Shown here: positions 1 through 7,127 of the stretch, one piece after another | How the letters are laid out: each line of letters opens with the position of its first letter | Position numbering within the stretch: the first letter of the stretch is position 1 | Assembly: GCA_030145945.1 (NCBI GenBank) | Contig: JASLDK010000034.1 | Span: 1-7,263, forward strand | Length of the DNA: 7,263 nucleotides | Source of the DNA: Nocardioides sp. | GTDB lineage: Bacteria; Actinomycetota; Actinomycetes; Propionibacteriales; Nocardioidaceae | Direction: 5' to 3' | Notes under the pieces: generated by a model | Seen by the model: only the letters and a program-made list of their open reading frames with translations | The model's database searches: none | Told to the model about the DNA's origin: nothing | Made by a program: the position numbers and the translations under genes

Positions 1-699
1 AGCCCAGGCATCGCGGAAGACGCGGATCTGGTCGGCCTGCTGGACGTGGAACGGCTGGCCGCTCTCGTCCTCCTTGAGCGTGGAGCTCATCAGGTTCATG
101 CCGAGCTCGGCAGCCCAGCGGGCGGTGCCGTTGGACGCCGCGCCCCACCAGATCCGGTCGCGCAGACCCTCCGAGTGCGGCTCGAGACGCAGCAGACCCG
201 GCGGGTTGGCGAACATCGGCCGCGGACTCGGCTGGGCAAAGCCCTCGCCCTTCAACAGCTCGAGGAAGACCTCGGTGTGCCGGCGGGCCATGTCTGCCTC
301 GGTCTCACCCTCGGCGGGCGCGTAGCCGAAGTAGCGCCACCCGTCGACGACCTGCTCCGGTGACCCGCGCGAGATGCCGAGCTGCAGTCGGCCGCCCGAG
401 ATCAGGTCGGCAGCGCTGGCGTCCTCCAGCATGTACATCGGGTTCTCGTAGCGCATGTCGATGACACCCGTGCCGATCTCGATGCGACGGGTTCGCGCAC
501 CGATCGCTGCGAGCAGCGGGAAGGGGCTCGCGAGCTGACGGGCGAAGTGGTGCACCCGGAAGTAGGCACCGTCCGCACCGAGCTCCTCGGCCGCGACCGC
601 GAGGTCGATCGACTGGAGCAGGACGTCGGAGGCGGTCCGGGTCTGCGAGTGCTGCCCCGGTGACCAGTGGCCGAACGAGAGGAACCCGATCTTCTTCAT
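1..699 (-). CDS. LLM-class (luciferase-like) flavin-dependent oxidoreductase, N-terminal 233 residues, cut by window edge
   Basis: The gene starts at ATG 699-697 and reads open to base 1 without a stop, so the C-terminus lies outside the window. The product begins MKKIGFLSFGHWSPG, a beta-strand opening typical of the bacterial luciferase-like monooxygenase family. Further family-like stretches are GADGAYFRVHHFARQLASPF (about residues 41-60), RRIEIGTGVIDMRYENP (about 71-87) and SGGRLQLGISRGSPE (about 101-115), which match the (beta/alpha)8 barrel strands that hold FMN or F420. Members oxidise varied small molecules with reduced flavin or F420; substrate and cofactor cannot be read from this fragment. 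No Shine-Dalgarno sequence lies at normal distance: a purine run (AAGGAAGG) ends 17 nt upstream and a palindrome lies in between. No other in-frame start is seen nearby upstream. It follows rsmB by 50 bp on the same strand but is functionally unrelated to it. Family assignment is firm; specific function is unknown. Confidence 0.88.
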   Translation of the reverse strand, partial: MKKIGFLSFGHWSPGQHSQTRTASDVLLQSIDLAVAAEELGADGAYFRVHHFARQLASPFPLLAAIGARTRRIEIGTGVIDMRYENPMYMLEDASAADLISGGRLQLGISRGSPEQVVDGWRYFGYAPAEGETEADMARRHTEVFLELLKGEGFAQPSPRPMFANPPGLLRLEPHSEGLRDRIWWGAASNGTARWAAELGMNLMSSTLKEDESGQPFHVQQADQIRVFRDAWA

Positions 700-702
700 G
701 AT

Positions 703-718
703 GGTTGAACCGTCAACC
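703..718. promoter_or_regulatory. Palindrome just upstream of the LLM oxidoreductase start, candidate operator
   Basis: The sequence GGTTGAACCGTCAACC has perfect 6-bp arms (GGTTGA / TCAACC) around 4 bases and sits 3 bp upstream of the ATG. Its position in the leader and the TTGA..TCAA layout resemble operators of small dimeric repressors such as MarR-type proteins; this is inference only, and no regulator gene is in the window. It could equally be a weak RNA hairpin over the start region. The rest of the 50-bp gap (700-749) holds a purine run and no clear terminator or promoter hexamers. Confidence 0.35.
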
Positions 719-749
719 TTCCTTGGTTGTTCCCGTCGCCGCGGAGCGC

Positions 750-2141
750 TCAGGCCTTGCGGAGCAGGGCCAGGAACATCGCGTCGGTGCCGTGCCGGTG
801 CGGCCACAGCTGCATCGTTCCCGGCAGCGGGCCCTCCCCCTCCGGTACGCCGACCAGCGCATCGCCGACGTCGTCGAGACGCAACTCGCGGTGCCGGTCG
901 AGGATCGCCGTGACCACCTCGGAGGTCTCCTCGAGCAACGGCGAGCAAGTCGCATAGAGCAAGGCGCCCCCCGGTCGGAGGATCCGTGCCGCATCGTCCA
1001 GAAGTGCCTGCTGGAGGGCCACCAACTCCACGACGTCGGCCGGCGTGCGACGCCAGCGGGCCTCGGGCCTTCTCCGCAACGCGCCGAGTCCTGTGCACGG
1101 CGCGTCGAGCAGCAGGCGATCCACCGAATCGTCAGCGAGAGGGGCGCGGGTCCCGTCCGCCTGCACGACCAGGACATCGGGGGTGGTGCCGACTGCACGG
1201 CGGACCAGTGCTGCCCTGTGGTGGTGCTGCTCGACCGCGATCAGGCGCGCGCCACGCTGGCCCGCGAGGGCAGCCAGCAGCGACGCCTTGCCGCCAGGGC
1301 CCGCACACAGGTCCACCCACACCTCGTCGCGCCCCTCGACAGCGGCGGATGCCGCGGCGATCGCCACGAGCTGTGAGCCCTCGTCCTGGACGCCGGCCCG
1401 CCCCTCAGCGACCGCCGGCACCGACGACGGATCCCCGCCGTCCAGCACGACGCCGTACGGCGACCACCGGGTCGGCGTACCGGGGAGCTCGTCGCGGTCG
1501 GCAAGACCGGGGCGAGCCACCAACGTCACCCGGGGCGGCACGTTGTCAGCAGCCAGCAGATCCGGCAGTTCCTCGGCGCGGGGGCGAAGAGCACGCTCCA
1601 ACTCGGTGACCACCCACAGCGGATGGCTGTGGGCGACGGCGAGGTCGTTTCGATCAGTGCCCGGGGCGACCTGGGCGAGCCATGCATCGAGCTCCTGTGC
1701 CGCCACCTTGCGGAGCACGGCATTGCAGAACCCGGCGGCGCCCTGGTTGACCTTGACCCGGACCAGGGTGACGGTCGTATCGATCGCGGCATGGGTGGGC
1801 ACCCGCATGGCCAGCAGCTGGTGCGTCCCCAGCCGCAACGCGTCGAGGATCTTGGCCTCGACCTTCCGCAGTGGCCGGTCGATGCAGGCGGCCAGGATCG
1901 CGTCGTACGTGCCCTGACGCCTGATCGTTCCCGAGGCGAGCTCGGTCGCGAAGGCCGCGTCGCGGCCCGACAGCCCATGCCGGGTCAGGGCGGCGGGGAG
2001 CAGGAGGTTGGCGTAGCCACCGTCGACGCGCACCGCCTTGAGCACGTCGAAGGCTGCGAGGCGTGCAGGATCAACCACGCGCGCCGGGCGCGCCGGGCGA
2101 GCCGGTCGGCCGCGGCCGTCACGAGAGCGGGGACGGCTCAC
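750..2141 (-). CDS. rsmB: 16S rRNA (cytosine-5)-methyltransferase RsmB (Sun/Fmu family)
   Basis: The product is 463 aa, in the usual range for RsmB. It transfers a methyl group from SAM to a cytosine of 16S rRNA (C967 in E. coli numbering). The N-terminal part, about residues 24-160, is the NusB-like RNA-binding domain and includes the signature VNQGAAGFCNAVLRKVA. The C-terminal Rossmann methyltransferase domain shows the SAM-binding loop DLCAGPGGKA near residue 277, the DAPCTGLGALRRRPEARWR motif near 344 with its conserved Cys, and YATCSPLLEE near 395 with the catalytic Cys; both cysteines used by m5C RNA methyltransferases are present. The GTG start (2141-2139) overlaps the fmt stop as GTGA, so translation is probably coupled to fmt. 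The first 22 residues are a basic tail with three Pro-Ala-Arg repeats, probably disordered. The fmt-rsmB order is common in actinobacteria and supports the call. Confidence 0.95.
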   Translation of the reverse strand: MSRPRSRDGRGRPARPARPARVVDPARLAAFDVLKAVRVDGGYANLLLPAALTRHGLSGRDAAFATELASGTIRRQGTYDAILAACIDRPLRKVEAKILDALRLGTHQLLAMRVPTHAAIDTTVTLVRVKVNQGAAGFCNAVLRKVAAQELDAWLAQVAPGTDRNDLAVAHSHPLWVVTELERALRPRAEELPDLLAADNVPPRVTLVARPGLADRDELPGTPTRWSPYGVVLDGGDPSSVPAVAEGRAGVQDEGSQLVAIAAASAAVEGRDEVWVDLCAGPGGKASLLAALAGQRGARLIAVEQHHHRAALVRRAVGTTPDVLVVQADGTRAPLADDSVDRLLLDAPCTGLGALRRRPEARWRRTPADVVELVALQQALLDDAARILRPGGALLYATCSPLLEETSEVVTAILDRHRELRLDDVGDALVGVPEGEGPLPGTMQLWPHRHGTDAMFLALLRKA

Positions 2142-3073
2142 GCGAACGCAGCATCCTCGGCCAGTCGGACCCCGCGAGCCCAGTCCGCAGCCCGCATCTC
2201 CTTCTTGCCGAAGGCCTTGAGGTCGGTGAGCCGAACCGCGGAGGACGCGGTGCCGACCAGGACCTCGTTCTTGCCCACCCGCAGGACGCCCGGCGCGAGG
2301 TCGGAGGCGCCCTCGACGATCTCGACGCGACCGAGCTTGACCCTGTCCCCGTCCAGCGTCGTCCAGGCACCAGGTCCAGGCGTGCAGGCACGAATCCTGC
2401 GGTCGACACCGACCGCTGGCTCGGACCAGTCGACGCGCGCGTCGTCCACGGAGATCTTCGGCGCCAGGCTGATGCCATCAGCAGGCTGTTCGCGCGCCTC
2501 GATCTGGCCCGAGGCGATCCCGTCAAGAGTCGCCACCAGCAACGATGACCCGCCCTCGGCCAGTCGACCGAGCAGGTCACCGGCGGTGTCAGTCGGGCGG
2601 ATTCGCTCGGTCATCACACCGAAGGTCGGTCCGGCGTCCAGTGCTTCGACGATCCGGAAGGTCGTTGCGCCCGTGAACTCGTCGCCCGCCCAGATCGAAT
2701 GCTGCACGGGTGCCGCACCGCGCCAGGCCGGCAGCATCGAGAAGTGCAGGTTGACCCAACCGTGCTGCGGGATGTCGAGTGCGCTGCGCGGGATCAACGC
2801 CCCGTAGGCGACGACCGGGCAGCAGTCGGGGCGCAACTCGCGCAGTGCCTCCTGGAACTCAGGGTCGCGCGGGTGCGTCGGCTTGAGGACGGGCAGCCCG
2901 AGCTCCGCGGCGCGCTGCGCGACCGGGCTGGGCGTCAGCTTGCGGCCACGACCCGACGGTGCATCCGGCCGGGTGACGACACCCACCAACTCGTGAGGTG
3001 AGTCCGCGATCGCGTTCAGGGCCGGGACGGCGACCTCGGGCGTTCCGGCGAAGACCAGGCGCAACGACGTCAT
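2138..3073 (-). CDS. fmt: Methionyl-tRNA formyltransferase
   Basis: The product is 311 aa, typical for the family, and uses 10-formyl-tetrahydrofolate to formylate initiator Met-tRNA in the cytoplasm. The N-terminal hydrolase-like domain begins MTSLRLVFAGTPEVAVPAL. The catalytic triad is visible: Asn108 and His110 in VNLHFSMLPAWRGAAPVQ, and Asp146 in VEALDAGPTF. The C-terminal tRNA-binding barrel starts around residue 205 (SLAPKIS) and includes RRIRACTPGPGAWT. The frame is open upstream to 3136, but ATG 3073 is chosen because the family begins at this point, a GGGAGG ribosome site lies 9 nt upstream, and the codon overlaps the def stop as ATGA. The longer form would add 21 unrelated residues read out of def. 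Its partner def lies immediately upstream and rsmB immediately downstream, both overlapping by 4 bp. Confidence 0.97.
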   Translation of the reverse strand: MTSLRLVFAGTPEVAVPALNAIADSPHELVGVVTRPDAPSGRGRKLTPSPVAQRAAELGLPVLKPTHPRDPEFQEALRELRPDCCPVVAYGALIPRSALDIPQHGWVNLHFSMLPAWRGAAPVQHSIWAGDEFTGATTFRIVEALDAGPTFGVMTERIRPTDTAGDLLGRLAEGGSSLLVATLDGIASGQIEAREQPADGISLAPKISVDDARVDWSEPAVGVDRRIRACTPGPGAWTTLDGDRVKLGRVEIVEGASDLAPGVLRVGKNEVLVGTASSAVRLTDLKAFGKKEMRAADWARGVRLAEDAAFA

Positions 3074-3615
3074 CGGCCGAAGCCTCCCGTCGCGTGCGGG
3101 GAGAGCCTGATCGTCGGCTTCTCCAGTCCGAACCACTCCGACTCACGGATCTCCCGCATCGCGGCCTTGCGGCCGGCGTCGTCGAGCCGGTCGATGAACA
3201 GGATCCCGTCGAGGTGGTCGGTCTCGTGCTGGATCGCCCGCGCCAGCAGGTCGGACCCCTCGACCCGGATCGGGTCGCCGTGCATGTTGAAACCGGACGC
3301 GACGACGGAGAGCGCACGCAGGCAGTCGTAGGTCAGTTCGGGCAGCGACAGGCAGCCCTCCGGGCCGTCCTGGGTGTCCGCCGACAGCTCCAGTGACGGG
3401 TTCACGAGGTGACCGACCTCGCCGTCGACGTACCACGTGAACACCCGCAGGCCGACGCCGATCTGGGGTGCAGCCAGTCCCGCGCCGGGCGCGTCGAGCA
3501 TGGTGTCGGTCAGGTCGGTGACCAGCTGGCGCAGCTCGGAGTCGAAGTCGACGACCTCGATCGCGGGCTTGCGCAGGACAGGGTCGCCGAAGAGTCGGAT
3601 GGGTCGAATCGCCAC
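3070..3615 (-). CDS. def: Peptide deformylase
   Basis: The product is 181 aa. It is a metalloenzyme that removes the N-formyl group from new proteins. All three family motifs are intact: GAGLAAPQ (residues 44-51), EGCLSLPE (86-93, with metal ligand Cys88) and HETDH (130-134, with metal ligands His130 and His134 and catalytic Glu131). The start is GTG at 3615-3613. An in-frame TAG lies four codons upstream and no other start codon falls between, while MAIRPIRLFGDP is already the conserved beginning, so this start is well fixed. The gene begins 28 bp after priA and overlaps fmt by 4 bp, pairing the enzyme that removes formyl groups with the one that adds them. It resembles the actinobacterial type with a long C-terminal tail after the HETDH helix. 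Confidence 0.97.
   Translation of the reverse strand: MAIRPIRLFGDPVLRKPAIEVVDFDSELRQLVTDLTDTMLDAPGAGLAAPQIGVGLRVFTWYVDGEVGHLVNPSLELSADTQDGPEGCLSLPELTYDCLRALSVVASGFNMHGDPIRVEGSDLLARAIQHETDHLDGILFIDRLDDAGRKAAMREIRESEWFGLEKPTIRLSPHATGGFGR
3083..3088 (-). promoter_or_regulatory. Ribosome-binding site of fmt, decides its start
   Basis: GGGAGG on the minus strand lies inside the end of def, 9 nt before ATG 3073. Together with the ATGA overlap it favours the 311-residue Fmt over the longer open frame beginning at 3136. Confidence 0.7.
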
Positions 3616-3621
3616 CCGGGA

Positions 3622-3640
3622 AGCCTATCGGCGCCCCTCC
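3622..3640 (-). promoter_or_regulatory. Leader of def: distant Shine-Dalgarno-like GGAGGGG (3634-3640) and -10-like TAGGCT (3622-3627)
   Basis: On the minus strand the 28-bp gap reads GGAGGGG, then 18 nt, then the GTG start. That spacing is too long for an ordinary Shine-Dalgarno site. TAGGCT fits the loose actinobacterial -10 pattern TANNNT and ends 6 nt before the GTG, a distance seen for leaderless transcripts. No convincing -35 is visible. def could therefore be translated from a priA read-through message by coupling, or from its own leaderless transcript. Both readings are inference. Confidence 0.25.
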
Positions 3641-3643
3641 ACT

Positions 3644-5689
3644 TCACAGATCCCACGGGTCGACCTGGATCCGCACCGGCTCCAGCTTGCGCGCCGAGCG
3701 CAGCCGCTGGGCCTCCCCCAGCGCGTGCGCGAGAGCCCTCCCCTGACTGCGCGGGACACGCAGCACGAGACGCTCGACTTCAGGATCGGCCGTCGGCACT
3801 GGCCCGAGGATCTCGGCCGTCTCAGGCAGTGCCACGAGAGCGAGCAGGTCGTCCAACGCCCCCGGCGCGCCGGTCACTGTCGCGACCCGGGCTGCGGGCG
3901 GCAACCGCGCCTCCCACCGCTCCTCCGCCTCGCGCGCCGCGAAACCAGCGGGGTCCCAGCGGACCAGTGCCTGCAAGGTCGGCGCCGCCGGGTCACCGAC
4001 CGCGAGTGCGCGACCTCCGGGAGCAACCAGGCCGATCGCATTGCACCAGCGCCGCAGCGCCTCCTCGGAGGCACGCATGCTGTCCCAGCCGAGCGCCCAC
4101 CAGGTGTCGAGGAGCACGACGACCGCATAGCCCTGATCAGCAACCGGCTCCGCCCCGGGGGTGGAGACAACGATGCGCGGCTCGGGCCCCACCCGGTCCC
4201 GGATCCGATCGCCGGAGGAGGTGACGACAGGAACCTTGGCAAAGCTGCGACCCAGCTCGTCCGCCGTGCGAGCGTCTCCGACGACCGGCGCCCGCAGACC
4301 GGTCGCACCGCACTCGGGACACGACCAGTCCGGCGCCTCAGTCGCACACCACCGACACCGCGGCGGTGTGGTCGGACCGGTCAGCTCCAGCGGCCCCGAA
4401 CATGCCCGGCAGCGCGCCGGGGTGCGGCACCGCTCGCAGGCCAGCCGCAGCACATAGCCGGAACGTGGTGTCTGCACGAGCACCGGGCCGCGCTCCAGGC
4501 CCCACCTGATCGCATCGTGCGCCTCCCGTGGCACGCGAGCCGCACCGGCACTCGGGTCCCGGGCAATCGCCACGTCGGTCGCTCCGCTGATGCCGATCAG
4601 GGCACGCTCCCGCAGCACCGGACGCGGCAGTGCGATCTCCTGGGCCCAACCGGTGTGCAACAGGTGGTGGGCCTCGACGGAGCGAGCGAATCCTCCGATC
4701 AACGCGGCGGTCTGCTCCAACTCCGAGCGCAGCAACAAGACCTCGCGCAGGTGCGGGTAGGGCGCCCGCGGCTCGGCGTGCAGGTCGTCCCCGTCGTCCC
4801 AGATCACGACGAGTCCCAGGTCGCGCACAGGTGCGAAGGCGGCGGATCGGGTGCCGATCACGATCCGCCGCTCGCCGCGGCTGACGGCGAGGAAGTCGCG
4901 GTAGCGCCGGGCCGGTCCGGGATCGGCGTGCAACGCGACATGCAGTCCCGCCCCCAGCAACTCGGTCAGCGCGGCGTCAACGAGCGCGACGTCGCGAAGG
5001 TCCGGCAGACAGATGATCGTGCCGCGACCGGCAGCCAAGGCGGCTGCGGCGAGGTGGGCCAGCAGGAGCGGCCAGTCCTCGCCCGGCCCGGCACCCCACA
5101 CAGCCCGGGGCGCGTCGCCGCCACGCAGGTGACCGAGGAAGGCACTGGCCGCGGGATAGGGAGCCCAGGCGCGATCGGCTCTGCTGGCGTCGTACTGCAG
5201 CGGTGGTGCCGGCTCGGTCGCCTCCTTCTCGACGCTCGCGTGCCGTGGGGGGACAGCGAGACGTCGTACGTCGGAACTGACCCCGGCATAGCGTTCGGCG
5301 ACGCGCTCGCACAATGTCGCAACCGCCGGGCTGAGCACGGGCTCGGCGCTCACCAGCCGTCGCAAGGGCGCGAGCCGACCCTCGTGTTCCGAGGCCGCAC
5401 CACGACCCACGACGAAGCCGTCGACATCCTGCCCGCCGAAGCGGACCTTGACCCGGGTGCCGGGCCGCGCTCCTTCAGCCATCGCCACTGGAACGGCGTA
5501 GTCGAAGACGCGATCCAGGTGGGCGAGCGGCACATCGAGGACCACGTTCGCCACCGGCTCGACCTCGGCGACCTCCGCCTCAGCCACCTTTCGGGCACGC
5601 GTCCGCGCCGCCTTGGCGCGTCCCTCGGCGACCCGGTCCCGCACGAGCCCGGGCAGCTCGAGGGCCGGCTCGTCGGGTGTCGGGGTCAT
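3644..5689 (-). CDS. priA: PriA, primosomal protein N' (actinobacterial form without intact helicase motifs)
   Basis: The product is 681 aa, and its role is to recognise stalled forks and support replication restart. The N-terminal DNA-binding domain is seen in VVLDVPLAHLDRVFDYAVP (about 49-67) and GTRVKVRFGGQDVDGFVVG (77-95). Eight cysteines in four Cys-x2-Cys pairs (418/421, 427/430, 445/448, 457/460) keep the two zinc sites of PriA. The ATPase motifs are lost: the Walker A region reads WGAGPGEDW (198-206) instead of GxTGSGKT, and the Walker B region reads IWDDGDD (296-302) instead of DEEH. Near the C-terminus the QVAGRAGR-type motif VI is replaced by CNAIGLVAPGG. Actinobacterial PriA proteins are known to lack detectable helicase motifs, so this is a lineage trait and not recent decay. 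The start at ATG 5689 is preferred over the open frame to 5749, whose extra 20 residues would be read out of the intergenic repeat. No Shine-Dalgarno precedes it. Confidence 0.93.
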   Translation of the reverse strand: MTPTPDEPALELPGLVRDRVAEGRAKAARTRARKVAEAEVAEVEPVANVVLDVPLAHLDRVFDYAVPVAMAEGARPGTRVKVRFGGQDVDGFVVGRGAASEHEGRLAPLRRLVSAEPVLSPAVATLCERVAERYAGVSSDVRRLAVPPRHASVEKEATEPAPPLQYDASRADRAWAPYPAASAFLGHLRGGDAPRAVWGAGPGEDWPLLLAHLAAAALAAGRGTIICLPDLRDVALVDAALTELLGAGLHVALHADPGPARRYRDFLAVSRGERRIVIGTRSAAFAPVRDLGLVVIWDDGDDLHAEPRAPYPHLREVLLLRSELEQTAALIGGFARSVEAHHLLHTGWAQEIALPRPVLRERALIGISGATDVAIARDPSAGAARVPREAHDAIRWGLERGPVLVQTPRSGYVLRLACERCRTPARCRACSGPLELTGPTTPPRCRWCATEAPDWSCPECGATGLRAPVVGDARTADELGRSFAKVPVVTSSGDRIRDRVGPEPRIVVSTPGAEPVADQGYAVVVLLDTWWALGWDSMRASEEALRRWCNAIGLVAPGGRALAVGDPAAPTLQALVRWDPAGFAAREAEERWEARLPPAARVATVTGAPGALDDLLALVALPETAEILGPVPTADPEVERLVLRVPRSQGRALAHALGEAQRLRSARKLEPVRIQVDPWDL

Positions 5690-5696
5690 GGCGGCA

Positions 5697-5702
5697 GTTC
5701 TA
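5697..5702 (-). promoter_or_regulatory. Candidate -10 element for a leaderless priA transcript
   Basis: On the minus strand TAGAAC, preceded by TGG in an extended -10-like layout, ends 7 nt before the priA ATG. The 7 nt between (TGCCGCC) hold no ribosome site. The nearest G-run is about 20 nt from the ATG. This fits a leaderless transcript starting at the ATG, but the last base of the hexamer is not the consensus T and no clear -35 is seen. The call rests on geometry only. Confidence 0.25.
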
Positions 5703-5721
5703 CCAGCGGCCCCCGATCCAT

Positions 5722-5839
5722 CGCCGACCCGGCAGAAACTAGCGCACAAAACAGGCCGACCCGGCAGAAGATGACATCTCGCGACGTCATTTTCTGCCGG
5801 GTCGGCGCATTTCCCGGGACAGTTTCTGCCGGGTCGGCG
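5722..5839. repeat. Symmetric four-copy inverted-repeat element between metK and priA
   Basis: A 15-base core, GCCGACCCGGCAGAA, occurs four times: 5723-5737 and 5755-5769 on the plus strand, and 5792-5806 and 5824-5838 on the minus strand. The outer pair extends to a perfect 19-bp inverted repeat (5722-5740 with 5821-5839). The inner pair forms 21-bp arms with one mismatch (5755-5775 with 5786-5806) around a 10-nt centre. Both spacers between outer and inner copies are exactly 14 nt, so the whole 118-bp element is mirror-symmetric in layout about 5780/5781, although the two spacers differ in sequence. Each core contains its own small palindrome (GCCG-ACC-CGGC) followed by AGAA. It ends 2 bp after the metK stop. 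The layout recalls REP/REPIN elements, but I recognise no named family. It occupies most of the 152-bp gap (5690-5841). Confidence 0.9.
5746..5806 (-). terminator. Probable Rho-independent terminator of metK (inner hairpin of the repeat element)
   Basis: In metK-sense RNA the inner arms pair over 21 positions with a single A-C mismatch (5791/5770). The stem can continue through a G-U, a U-A and a C-G pair and close on a GCGA loop, a GNRA-type tetraloop. The 3' arm is followed after three bases by UUUU (minus-strand complement of 5751-5748), then GUG. The hairpin starts 36 nt after the metK stop. Read from the plus strand, the loop becomes UCGC with an A-C mismatch below it and no U tract follows at once, which favours the minus-strand direction. 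The U tract is short, so termination strength is uncertain. Confidence 0.6.
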
Positions 5840-5841
5840 GA

Positions 5842-7053
<1,212 letters not shown>

Positions 7054-7058
7054 GCGGA

Positions 7059-7065
7059 TCTCCTC
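7059..7065 (-). promoter_or_regulatory. Ribosome-binding site of metK
   Basis: GAGGAGA on the minus strand, 5 nt before the GTG start, is the clearest Shine-Dalgarno site in the window and confirms the non-ATG start of metK. It fits the high expression expected for this gene. Confidence 0.75.
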
Positions 7066-7076
7066 GGGTAGGGGTG

Positions 7077-7090
7077 CGTCGGGGCCGACG
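7077..7090. other. Short GC-rich inverted repeat in the coaBC-metK gap
   Basis: CGTCGGGGCCGACG has 6-bp arms around 2 bases (or 5-bp arms with a 4-base loop). It lies 24 nt upstream of the metK start. No T tract follows, so it is not a convincing terminator; in a GC-rich genome it may be chance. No clear promoter hexamers are seen in the 74-bp gap (7054-7127). Confidence 0.3.
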
Positions 7091-7127
7091 GTACAAGCGT
7101 GTCGACCGGGTCGGGCCGGCGGCGCGC

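Noticed and set aside
1467..1477. Further copy of the repeat core inside rsmB (CCGGGTCGGCG)
   Set aside because: Only 11 bases match, without the TTTCT side or a partner copy; it is in-frame coding sequence and expected by chance at this GC content.
1623..2807. Plus-strand open frame of 394 codons antisense to rsmB and fmt
   Set aside because: It runs across the boundary of two well-supported minus-strand genes and shows no family features.
3074..3136. Longer fmt start upstream of ATG 3073
   Set aside because: The extra 21 residues are out-of-frame def sequence, and the family start, the ribosome site and the ATGA overlap all support 3073.
5690..5749. Longer priA start at 5749
   Set aside because: The extra 20 residues would be encoded by the intergenic repeat and do not look like a PriA N-terminus.
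7054..7127. SAM riboswitch upstream of metK
   Set aside because: The gap is only 74 bp, much of it ribosome site and GC-rich sequence, and I see no SAM-riboswitch core; only a 6-bp hairpin is present.
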